NCBI GenBank assembly: GCA_024280395.1 | Contig: JAJRQG010000017.1 | Span: 1-47,719 of the forward strand | Length of the DNA: 47,719 nt | DNA from: Gammaproteobacteria bacterium | Lineage (GTDB): Bacteria; Pseudomonadota; Gammaproteobacteria; Xanthomonadales; Marinicellaceae | Direction: 5' to 3' | Part shown: piece by piece, positions 1 through 7,600 of the stretch | Position numbering within the stretch: position 1 is the stretch's first letter | Layout: each line of letters starts with the position of its first letter | The notes under the pieces: generated by a model | Told to the model about the DNA's origin: nothing | Seen by the model: the letters and a program-made list of their open reading frames with translations, nothing else | Databases searched by the model: none | Translations under genes and position numbers: made by a program

Positions 1-444
1 GGCATCTTCAGGTGGAAAAACTTCAGTTGCACCATAAGAACGGATCAATTGATAATCAAAACCATTTTCACTGAGGAATTTATCGCTTAATGTTTTGTAT
101 TCAGTAGCAACAATAATCTTACGTTTCTTCAAATCGGCATAATCCCAATCATCAGGAATACATGCAACAATTTCAACAGGATTGAAACCCAATGATTTTA
201 ACACCTTTACATCGGCTTGTTGTTCAGCAATCCAATCCAGCCCTGCAAAACCAATGTCGTGTTGTTCTAACTCCACTAGTTTGGGAATATTTTGTGATTT
301 TAATAACTTGATCTCAAAAATAGAATCAGAACAAACAGGCCGATAATTACGTTCATTGCTTTTAAAACTCAAGCCTACTTCTTCTAACAGTTTAACTATC
401 TCTACTTGTAGTTTGCCTTTTGGTATTGCCATTTTTATTTTCAT
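1..444 (-). CDS. hisG: ATP phosphoribosyltransferase HisG, N-terminal part (cut by window edge)
   Basis: Catalyses the first, committed step of histidine biosynthesis (ATP + PRPP to phosphoribosyl-ATP) in the cytoplasm. The 148 visible codons begin MKIKMAIPKGKL, the family's usual start (IALPKGR-like), and continue with the DIGFAGLDWI stretch (family: DIGFVGxDW) and VATEYKTLSDKF (family: VATEYPN). The reading frame is open to base 1, so the C-terminus lies outside the window. I cannot tell whether it is the short (HisZ-dependent) or long form. The start at 444 has a GAGAAA-type ribosome site about 8 bases upstream; a second ATG at 432 is less likely because it would clip the first strand. It lies downstream of a His-codon leader peptide and terminator (521-657), so expression is probably controlled by attenuation. 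Confidence 0.93.
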   Translation of the reverse strand, partial: MKIKMAIPKGKLQVEIVKLLEEVGLSFKSNERNYRPVCSDSIFEIKLLKSQNIPKLVELEQHDIGFAGLDWIAEQQADVKVLKSLGFNPVEIVACIPDDWDYADLKKRKIIVATEYKTLSDKFLSENGFDYQLIRSYGATEVFPPEDA

Positions 445-520
445 AATATTTCTCGTTTTATTGTTTTTAAGTCATTCCTACTACACTTCCGTCAGCAGGA
501 ATCTCATTGTTTTTCTGCCA

Positions 521-556
521 TAAAAAAAGCCCCGTTGAGGTTAATCTAACGGGGCT
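521..556 (-). terminator. Intrinsic terminator of the his leader
   Basis: Perfect 9-bp GC-rich stem (AGCCCCGTT / AACGGGGCT) with an 11-base loop. On the minus strand it is followed by seven T residues broken only at the end (TTTTTTAT), about 80 bases before hisG. It could also act on the plus strand (followed by TTTTATTG), but no plus-strand gene leads into it. Confidence 0.9.
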
Positions 557-591
557 TTTTATTGTTTATTTGTCTATTTATTTAACGAATA

Positions 592-657
592 TTACAAAGC
601 ACCGTCCGATTTTAAATGGCGGTGATGGCGATGTAGAGCTGTTAAATTTAAGTTCAT
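592..657 (-). CDS. hisL: his operon leader peptide
   Basis: A 21-residue ORF begins MNLNLTALHRHHRHLK and ends at TAA (594-592). Four of its residues 9-14 are His, interleaved with Arg (HRHHRH). It sits between a promoter-like TTGACA and the terminator that precedes hisG, as expected of a leader peptide that senses charged tRNA-His. The enteric HisL has seven consecutive His; this one is a compact variant, and Arg codons may add arginine sensing. The ribosome site is weak (AAGAAG immediately before the ATG). If the promoter at 665-692 is right, the transcript starts at or within a base or two of this ATG. Confidence 0.85.
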   Translation of the reverse strand: MNLNLTALHRHHRHLKSDGAL

Positions 658-664
658 GCTTCTT

Positions 665-692
665 ATATTAGTGATGTTTAATATAATGTCAA
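665..692 (-). promoter_or_regulatory. Putative sigma-70 promoter of the his leader
   Basis: Minus strand: perfect -35 TTGACA (692 to 687), 16-bp spacer, -10 TAATAT (670 to 665). The -10 ends only 7 bases before the leader-peptide ATG at 657. An alternative -10 (TATAAG) would need a 19-bp spacer. The -35 is convincing and the -10 less so. Confidence 0.55.
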
Positions 693-780
693 CACTTTCT
701 TGATTTTTAATCCATTGCCTTCAAAAATACTCTATTTAGCCTTGGAAGACAAGAAGCGTGTGAAGAAAGTTAAAAGCAAT

Positions 781-960
781 TGTCCGCAGATGAACGCAGA
801 AAACGCAGATAAAAAAGCCGTAGGTTTGGTTCCACCAAACAAGTTTTTCCGTCATTCCCGCGAAGGCAGTATTCCATTACACCGATTCTAACGAAGAAAG
901 GTCAAAAGTACTTTTCCGCAGATTGACGCCAATTACGCTGATAATGAGCCATAAGTTTGA
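781..960. repeat. Two degenerate copies of an intergenic repeat
   Basis: The copies begin near 783 and 917. Both start TCCGCAGATxxACGC, continue with (A/T)ACGC(A/T)GATAA and then AGCC, TA and a GTTTG-T stretch. They resemble the GCAGAT/ACGCAGA dispersed repeats found between genes in many bacteria. No convincing gene lies between 700 and 1042; the short reading frames there have no recognisable product or codon pattern. Confidence 0.5.
819..848. repeat. Palindromic repeat unit, copy 1
   Basis: CGTAGGTTTGGT, TCC, ACCAAACAAG contains a perfect 7-bp inverted repeat (GTTTGGT 824-830, ACCAAAC 834-840). A near copy lies at 1476-1498 (TGTAGGTTTAGTTCACCAAACAA). It belongs to the broad class of GTAGGTT-type intergenic palindromes. 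Confidence 0.55.
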
Positions 961-1072
961 TTCAAGCTAGCAATTTTTTGATGATTTCAAGAAGAATTTG
1001 TTTAACTGCAATTCTCAAAAGAGTAATGAGTCGTTAAGTCTATTAAGTTATAATGTTTGTGTTGGTTAAAAT

Positions 1073-1135
1073 GAACACAAATCCCATTGTGTTCGTAAAA
1101 ATAGCATATTCCGAACACAACGAGGTTTGTGTTCG
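1073..1135. repeat. Tandem GAACACAA/TTGTGTTC palindromes
   Basis: Two perfect inverted repeats lie side by side: GAACACAA (1073-1080) with TTGTGTTC (1087-1094), loop 6; and CGAACACAA (1112-1120) with TTGTGTTCG (1127-1135), loop 6. Centre-to-centre distance is 40 bp. A further partial arm, TTTGTGTTG, lies at about 1056. Equal arms and equal 6-bp gaps suggest two sites for one dimeric DNA-binding protein. The inverted arms could also form RNA hairpins. Confidence 0.6.
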
Positions 1136-1475
1136 ACAGGCTTTACACAACTTTTTTCCCTCTGTAATATTTAGCAAAGCTGGATACACCAATATAGCAG
1201 CTTGCCTGCCACAAGCTTGGCGGATGATTTGTAAATCACCCGATTCTCGAATTTGCTTGAGTAAGTCCATAGCAGTTGTTTTGGTAATGCCTGTTCGTTT
1301 AATAAAATCACTGGTTTTAAATATAGGCTGAGCAAATATAGCATCTAGTACTTGTATAGCATATTGTGAATGTGTGGTTGCAACAATTTTATTTTTCATT
1401 AATTCATACAAACTTAATATATCTTGTACTTTTTGAGTATTCTCTTTTGCTTGTGAAATAATGGCTTTTAAGAGC

Positions 1476-1498
1476 TGTAGGTTTAGTTCACCAAACAA
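1476..1498. repeat. Palindromic repeat unit, copy 2, at the Fic truncation point
   Basis: TGTAGGTTTAGTTCACCAAACAA matches the unit at 819-848 with a few changes and one missing base. It coincides with the point where Fic homology is lost. Confidence 0.5.
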
Positions 1499-1587
1499 TT
1501 ATGTAATGATTTTATCTTGACTGGTTAAGCCAACTTCAATGTCACTCTGTTTAACACCTAACTATTTGACAACCAATATCAACTGGA

Positions 1588-2265
1588 TTAAATGTTCAAA
1601 AATTCTACTAATACGTGCATATTGGTACTTGGATTACAATGCCCAATTGACTTATCACAATTATCAATTAATCTTTTAGAATTATTAATTGCAGTATTCA
1701 AACTGGGTAACAATTTATCAAACATATTTGGGTCATTCTTTTTATAATTTATTAAGTTTTCCAGTTCTTTAACTACATCATCTCTCGATAACACAGTATT
1801 CCTATATTGATAATGTAACAAATACCAAATTTCATATGAAGGATTAGAAAAAGCAACGTTGACACCTAAATTCCTGGCTTTGTGAATAGCCTCATTATAA
1901 TCCTGAAGATGATGTCCACCACCATTCGTTCTTTCTGCATCCCTATCAATTAGTATCCATTTATGCTCAAAATCCTTATATGTTAATTGTTCTTCGTTAA
2001 AATTCAATAAGTCATCTAAAACCCCTGTAGGGTTAGTATGTTTATGTTTGGCAATAACAAATGATTTAGAATTTATTTTATGTTCTTTTACTAAGTATCT
2101 GAAAAATGAATTTAAATAATAAGGCTCTGACTTAGAACCTTCACAAGCGACTAAAAGTTTCTTAAGTTTCGCCATGCTTGCTTTTTTGCGGTTAAAATTA
2201 GCTTTGGTTTTCTCTAATTTCTTTTGAGAAAATATTTTATCACCTCCTCCTTGTCTTCTACTCAT
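1588..2265 (-). CDS. rloB: RloB-family TOPRIM-like protein (AbiLii-like)
   Basis: About 225 residues starting MSRRQGGGDK. It has a basic N-terminus, then LLVACEGSKSEPYYLNSFF, the first TOPRIM-like acidic motif, and ILIDRDAER, the DxD motif, followed by the NPSYEIWYLLH segment typical of RloB. I chose the ATG at 2265 because it overlaps the end of rloA (ATGAGTAG, 8 bases), which suggests translational coupling; a longer frame to 2292 uses a weaker start inside rloA. RloB is the partner of the RloA ATPase. Such pairs were first noted next to type I restriction genes and resemble lactococcal AbiL, an abortive phage-infection system. A nuclease role is inferred from the fold only. Confidence 0.82.
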   Translation of the reverse strand: MSRRQGGGDKIFSQKKLEKTKANFNRKKASMAKLKKLLVACEGSKSEPYYLNSFFRYLVKEHKINSKSFVIAKHKHTNPTGVLDDLLNFNEEQLTYKDFEHKWILIDRDAERTNGGGHHLQDYNEAIHKARNLGVNVAFSNPSYEIWYLLHYQYRNTVLSRDDVVKELENLINYKKNDPNMFDKLLPSLNTAINNSKRLIDNCDKSIGHCNPSTNMHVLVEFLNI

Positions 2266-3529
2266 GATTGCTAGCAGCAAAATTAAAGTCACTTAAATAC
2301 GGAATTGCTCCGTACTTTCCTTGGAGATAATTCTTTTCAAAGTTTTCAGTTTTTCTGATGTTTTTATAATCTGCAAGTGAAAATAATTTCGTTGCTCCAT
2401 AATAATCTTTTTCTGTAAACCAAATTTGATCTTTCCTAAATAATGTATTATCCAACATGTTGGTATCATGAGTTACGAATAATAATTGCGCATTAAATTT
2501 ATTGATTTCCTTATTATTAAACATTTTGACAATACTCTTGGATAAGTTAGGGTGTAAACTCGCTCCAAATTCATCAATTAAAAGAACTTTGCCTTTTTCC
2601 AATGTATCTAAAACAGGTGCCAAGATATAAAAAAACTGCTGAGTTCCGATTGATTCTTCTTTAAGTTCAAATTCAACTAATTCAGAACTAGTCAAATCTG
2701 AATTATATTTTTTGTGTTCAGTTTTTAGTTTAATTAATTTAATTTTATTATTATCAGATAATAATTTTTCTTTTAAAACATCAGGGATTTTAAGATTGTC
2801 AATTGATTCTTGATTTAATACAACCTCTTCTTTATTGATACTTTCTATACCCAAATCAGCCTTTTTAATAAGTGATGCAATTTTTTGTTTGAAATCCTTG
2901 TTATCTAACTGATTCGAAGCAAACTCAACATACCCACCTTTTTCAGAACCATCAATAAAGTTTAAATGACTAAACCAATTTAAAATAGAAGCAGAGACTT
3001 CTCCACCTTCTTGATCAGTTTTCCAAATAAAAAGGTGGTTTTTAAGAACTTTTAATCCAACTCCTTCTTTAAATTTATTTTTATTAATATAAAAAATACC
3101 TTCATCCACATCACGAAAAAACAGTTTAGCCTCTTTACCTTTAGTATCCTCAAACAACCATTCTGAATATACTTGAATATTATCCATTTCATAGCCATAC
3201 CTGTATTTAATTTCATTGACAAAAAATACAATTTCAAATGAGCTAGAAGCTTTTTCAGTTTCAGTACTTAACTTAAATGGATGGTGTTCTAAAACATCTG
3301 TTGACTGAGTCACTTTGGTTTTATTTAATACAGTAGCACTCATAAAGCCCAAGGCTTTTAAAAAATTACTTTTGCCTGTCGCATTATGCCCATATAAAAC
3401 AGCCGAAGTGTTTATTTTATAATTTCTCAAATCAAAAGTATTTCGTTCAGCCTTGATGGAAGAATTCATACTAATAGTCGCAGTATCTTTAATAGATTTA
3501 AAATTATTCACACTAAATTGTAATAACAT
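2258..3529 (-). CDS. rloA: RloA/AbiLi-family AAA ATPase
   Basis: 423 residues with an ABC/SMC-like ATPase layout: MLLQFSVNNFKSIKD at the N-terminus, Walker A GHNATGKS (residues 47-54), Walker B VLLIDEFGASLHP and the switch histidine in LLFVTHDTNMLD near the C-terminus. The middle (about 100-290) is family-specific and not a recognised domain. It probably senses infection and licenses the RloB nuclease encoded directly downstream with an 8-base overlap, by analogy with other ATPase/TOPRIM pairs. The ribosome site is weak (GAG 8 bases before ATG). A promoter candidate lies at 3664-3693. Confidence 0.85.
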   Translation of the reverse strand: MLLQFSVNNFKSIKDTATISMNSSIKAERNTFDLRNYKINTSAVLYGHNATGKSNFLKALGFMSATVLNKTKVTQSTDVLEHHPFKLSTETEKASSSFEIVFFVNEIKYRYGYEMDNIQVYSEWLFEDTKGKEAKLFFRDVDEGIFYINKNKFKEGVGLKVLKNHLFIWKTDQEGGEVSASILNWFSHLNFIDGSEKGGYVEFASNQLDNKDFKQKIASLIKKADLGIESINKEEVVLNQESIDNLKIPDVLKEKLLSDNNKIKLIKLKTEHKKYNSDLTSSELVEFELKEESIGTQQFFYILAPVLDTLEKGKVLLIDEFGASLHPNLSKSIVKMFNNKEINKFNAQLLFVTHDTNMLDNTLFRKDQIWFTEKDYYGATKLFSLADYKNIRKTENFEKNYLQGKYGAIPYLSDFNFAASNHE

Positions 3530-3663
3530 TTGTTATGCTCAATAGTTAATAAAGGAGCAAATATTACCATAATAAACAGCATATTTGCATTTTATTTACG
3601 AAATCATAATTTATTATGAATAAACTGTGTAAAATAATCTATTAAGAGTGGGTAAAAAACTAC

Positions 3664-3693
3664 TTATAAATCAATAAATACAATGGGTGTCAA
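3664..3693 (-). promoter_or_regulatory. Putative promoter of rloA-rloB
   Basis: Minus strand: TTGACA (3693 to 3688), 18-bp spacer, TTATAA (3669 to 3664), about 135 bases before the rloA ATG. A 16-base perfect palindrome TCATAATTTATTATGA (3604-3619) sits in the predicted leader and could be an operator. The 195-base gap after the TIR gene therefore supports a separate transcript. Confidence 0.5.
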
Positions 3694-3724
3694 ATTATTT
3701 TTCACATATCTAGATTAGGTTCAC

Positions 3725-4672
3725 CTATTCCATTTTTCTTTTAAGTTTCTCAGAGATTTTCAATATCCTATTATCGCCAGAACAGTATTTTATAATTTCT
3801 AACAACCCTTCATCCTCCAACAAATCTAAAATATTATCAATTAATATAATGGGTTTATTAGTTCTTGAGGATAGTTCCGAGTTTTTCAAAACTTCTTCAT
3901 TAACGATTAATCCACCAATTTCGTCAATTAAACCTTCATAATTGGACATAAATGATTTGCAATATTCATGTAAACCATATTTGGTTAAACGACATGTTCT
4001 ACTATTTGTTGTTTCATGGTAATCTATTAAATATTCATCTTCTAGTATTTCAATTGAACCCAATACAGTTTTTAGATTTAATTCAAATTTATTGTCACTA
4101 CAAAACATTTCTTCAATGTCAATATGTGATTCATTGTTTTGTATAGTGAAATCGCCTAATATTTTCAATATTTTACTATCAGTTTTATTCAAGCCATTTA
4201 ACTCAATTATTTCTTCAGAAGTATAATTTGGAACATTTCCCAATTCAGGTTTTAAACTATTCCCAAAAATTTGATCTTTAATTTTATTGAAACTATCTTC
4301 ATAGTTTTCTAATTCAAGTATTTTAATCCAAAGGATAGATTTTAAAGCTTCTGGAACTTCACACTCATCAATTACAACAGGTATAATTTTCGTACCACTT
4401 TCAATTCTTTTTATAACAGCATGATTCAATTCTTCCATAACCCAAGGTTTTGAGATACTTACATTCGATAATACAATAATGAAGAAATCAGCATTTGAAA
4501 GCCCTTGATTGAATATTTTATCAACCAAGCTATCGCCAGGCAACATTTCCCATTCATCAACCCAAGCGTCAATTCCTGTTTTTCTTAGTTTTTTAGCAAA
4601 ATCAATAACAAATCTATCTTTGTCTTCTGTTGCATGACTTATAAATACTTTTGGATTTTTACTATCACTCAT
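3725..4672 (-). CDS. TIR-domain protein with C-terminal winged-helix-like region
   Basis: 315 residues. Residues 7-135 are a TIR domain: KVFISHATEDKD (strand A), then IDAWVDEWEMLPGDS (BB loop), FFIIVLS, and PWVMEELNHAV, in which Glu80 or Glu81 is the expected NADase glutamate. The remainder (about 160-315) has two stretches with winged-helix character (NKTDSKILKILGD... and IILIDNILDLLEDEGLLEI), so it may bind nucleic acid or act as an adaptor. There is no transmembrane segment. It starts 3 bases after the stop of the restriction-modification gene, with GAGG as ribosome site, so the two are almost certainly co-transcribed. TIR proteins in defence islands commonly kill by NAD+ depletion; that function is inferred here. 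Confidence 0.82.
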   Translation of the reverse strand: MSDSKNPKVFISHATEDKDRFVIDFAKKLRKTGIDAWVDEWEMLPGDSLVDKIFNQGLSNADFFIIVLSNVSISKPWVMEELNHAVIKRIESGTKIIPVVIDECEVPEALKSILWIKILELENYEDSFNKIKDQIFGNSLKPELGNVPNYTSEEIIELNGLNKTDSKILKILGDFTIQNNESHIDIEEMFCSDNKFELNLKTVLGSIEILEDEYLIDYHETTNSRTCRLTKYGLHEYCKSFMSNYEGLIDEIGGLIVNEEVLKNSELSSRTNKPIILIDNILDLLEDEGLLEIIKYCSGDNRILKISEKLKRKME

Positions 4673-4675
4673 AAA

Positions 4676-7600
4676 TCACTCAACCTCAATCTTATCAATT
4701 TCTTGCATGATTCTGTGGGTTTCAAATAATGCGACGATGATTTTTTGGTAATGGAGGATGTCTTCGAATTTTAGTTCGCGGGTTTTGCGGTCTTTGAGCC
4801 ATTTTTGGGCGGGTTGGTAGCCGCCGATGTAAAATTCCCATGAGATTAGTGGCACGTTGTCGAAGTATTGGGTGTCGTTAATCCAGACTTTGCCGTGGGT
4901 GTCGGTTGTGGCTTGGTAGCCTATGCTGGTTTTGGTGAGCTTGCGGGTGATGTTGTTGTCGCCGTCTATCGGATAACTGCTGATGTATTGTTCGACTTTG
5001 GGTGATTCTAGTAAATGTATTTGGCGTATTTCGCCACCAAGTTTGACCAGTTGCCAAAAAGTCTTGGCATCTTTTGGATAAGGCACTCTGGGGAAATCTA
5101 TTTTTAAGAATTCTTTGTATTTATCACGGTATGTGGGCGAATGCAATACGGCATAAATATAATCTAAAATATCAATTGGGGCGAAAGTGTTTTGGGTGGT
5201 TTCTTTTTCGCTGGTGAAGGTTAGATTTAGTTTTTTGGCAATTTCTTTAACTATTTCTTTGTTTAGGTTTGGTATTCTTTCAATACTTTGATTACTTGAT
5301 TGTTGATTATCGTTTTCAGGGTACAAATATAGAGGAAATAAATTAACTCCTCCTCTTCTAAAAACATTTGCATCAACTGGATCTCTAGACACTGTAGTAA
5401 GACACCATTCAATATTACCAACAGCTAGTCCTTGTCTTCCAATTCCTAATAATATATTTTCCTTATCTAAAACATTTTGAATTAATTCTTTTCTAGGATA
5501 ATCCATCATTACATAGCTAAAATAACAATACTTATCATCAAAAGGCCTATAACTGCATTTAATAATCTTTTCTTTCCAAGAAGAATCATTTTGAATGTTT
5601 TTTCTAGCTTTTGTTAATTGCCAGTCTCTATTGTCTTTGATTAAATATTTACTATAAATATTCTCATTAGTTTGATTTAAATCCCTTAAATCAAGTGCTC
5701 GTGAATTAATGCTATTTTTGTTTTCACTGATTGCGAATTTATCTCTATGAGTCTGAAAGCCCATCACATTAATGTTAAATAAATCGGTAGGCTTTATACC
5801 TTTATTATATTTGTTTAAAACCTCTTCATCAACATATTTAAATATGAAATTATTCTTCACAGGGATAATTGTCTTAAATTCAATTGTAGTTAGAGAGTTA
5901 TTTAATAAAAAATCATATTTAAAATCACGTTTACCATATAAATCATAATGAAAGACCTTGCCTAATTCGTTGGCTTTTTTCTTGCCAGTTTTGACAAAGA
6001 CTGTAATAGCTACGCCTTGCATAATATCAAACACATTGGTATCAGGCGAACCATCTGGGCAGACTTCTTTCTTTTTGCTGTTGCCGTGTAAATCAATGGT
6101 ATAGATTTTGTCGTATGTTTTTAATAAATTCCAACGCATACCGCGAAAGGTTGGGTTATCTAAAAAACCATGTGGGTTGATAAATGCCAAGATGCCTTCA
6201 CCATTTCTTTCAATATAGTATTGTCCGTATCTTAAAAATTTCACGTAGTCATCATTAATCCATTTGGGGTTGCGTTCTTTGAGTTTTTCTTTGCCACCGG
6301 GTTCTTTTTTATAATCCTCCATCAAGTTCATTATCCATTTGCCTTTGTTGGCACTTTCGCCACTGTAAGGTGGATTGCCCATAATCACCATCACGGGTGT
6401 ATCGCGTTTGATGTGGTTGGCTTCATTGGCTTCGGTGCTAAGCCAACTTGAAAATATTGTGCCTGTGTCTGGGTGGTGTTCTTCTAGTGAGTTGGTGAGG
6501 TAGATGTTGAAGCGTTGGTTTTTGGTGGATTTGTAGCCTGTTTCGGTGAGTAACATGTCAAGCTTGAGGTGTGCCATCGAGTAGGATGCCATCAGCAGTT
6601 CAAAGCCGTTGAGTCTGGGGATGAGATGTTCTTCCACATAACCACTCCACGCGCCTTGCATGGCTTTGAAGTTTTTACTGTAGATGTATTTGACCACTTC
6701 GGCAAGAAATGTACCTGTGCCTGTGGCTGGGTCGATGATTTGTACTTTGTGGACTTGCTTTTCCATTTGTTTGTAACCTGTTGCTGAGCGTTTATCAGGT
6801 ATTTGTGAATCGACTTTTATGGTGGTTTTACTGGTATCGGCTAATCCTTGTGGTAAGTTAAATTCGGTTTTCAATATATCATCAACGGCACGCACGATAA
6901 ATTTGACCACTGGTTCTGGCGTGTACCAAACACCACGGGCTTTGCGCAGCTTGGGGTCGTATTCGCTCAAGAAATCTTCGTAAAAGTGTATGATTGGGTC
7001 TTGGCTCTGGGTGCTTTTGCCAAAGTTGTGCAGTAAGGCATCGACATTGGTGGCGCGAAACACATCGGCTAAGTTGTCCACCGTGGTCATGATGCGTTCA
7101 TCAATATCAGGGCCTGCCACGTAGCTAAAGAGTCTGCGTAAAAACGGATTGGATTTGGGTATCAACTCGGCGGCTTCTTGACGGCTAAAATCATCAAGCG
7201 TTGTGTCGTGCAAACGCGCGGCAAACATGCCATAGGCTAAGGTTTGGGCATAAATATCGGCAAAACCAGTGGGTGTTAAATCATGAATCAATAGGCTTTT
7301 AAAGGTTTCGTATTGTTCTTTTAGTGAGGTATTTTCTTGGCTTTGTTCATCTGAGGTGATGGCTTGTTGTAAAATATTTTGTAATAACTTGGCTTTGCCT
7401 GCCATCATTTTGGCCAGTTTTTTGGATGATTTGATGGTTTGCCCAATATGGGTACAAAAATCTTGGATGAGGTTGGTGAATTGGGCAAAGTTTTCAGGCA
7501 GTGGTGTGACTGTATTACCACCAATATCGTTTTCTACGATTTCAGCAATCCTGATTTCGTGTACCAATTCACCCTCTTGAAAAAATTGAAACCAAATATA

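Larger units (their letters stand above)
521..657 (-). promoter_or_regulatory. Histidine-operon transcription attenuator (leader region)
   Basis: Three alternative pairings can be drawn on the minus strand. (1) Terminator: AGCCCCGTT (556 to 548) with AACGGGGCT (536 to 528), then a T run. (2) Antiterminator: ACGGTGCTTT (605 to 596, end of the leader peptide) with AAAGCCCCGT (558 to 549), nine of ten positions paired. (3) Protector: CACCG (624 to 620, inside the His codons) with CGGTG (604 to 600). A ribosome stalled on the His codons would cover CACCG, release CGGTG to form (2) and block the terminator. This is the classical his logic. The pairings are seen in the sequence; their operation is inferred. 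Confidence 0.85.
1043..1498 (-). pseudogene. Remnant of a Fic-family protein (C-terminal winged-helix part)
   Basis: The 151-residue frame carries the usual tail of Fic/DOC adenylyltransferases: KVQDILSLYELMKNKI, then THSQYAIQVLDAIFAQPIF, then a winged-helix segment (RTGITKTTAMDLLKQI, LQIIRQACGRQAAIL) ending near LLNITEGKK. The catalytic Fic domain (HPFxxGNGR), normally about 250 residues before this point, is absent. Upstream of residue ~14 the sequence is the palindromic repeat 1476-1498, not Fic-like, so the gene was apparently cut there. The last ~33 residues run past the family's usual end through the GAACACAA palindromes, suggesting a lost stop. A free-standing regulator made from the winged helix is possible but less likely. 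Confidence 0.75.

Noticed and set aside
700-891. Plus-strand ORF of 63 residues in the repeat region
   Set aside because: Non-ATG start, low-complexity basic product, and it runs through two repeat units; no ribosome site and no family resemblance.
1112-1135. LexA/SOS box (CGAAC-N4-GTTCG type)
   Set aside because: The GAAC and GTTC halves are 16 bases apart, far more than in either known LexA consensus.
1053-1331. Plus-strand ORF of 92 residues opposite the Fic remnant
   Set aside because: It is the antisense shadow of the winged-helix segment, which has clear Fic similarity.
1499-1587. Short coding-like stretch on the minus strand (LGVKQSDIEVGLTSQ) between the Fic remnant and rloB
   Set aside because: Only about 20 codons between stops, no start codon, and not recognisable; too short to call a gene fragment.
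6569-6787. Plus-strand ORF inside the RM gene
   Set aside because: Antisense shadow of the methylase motif I region.
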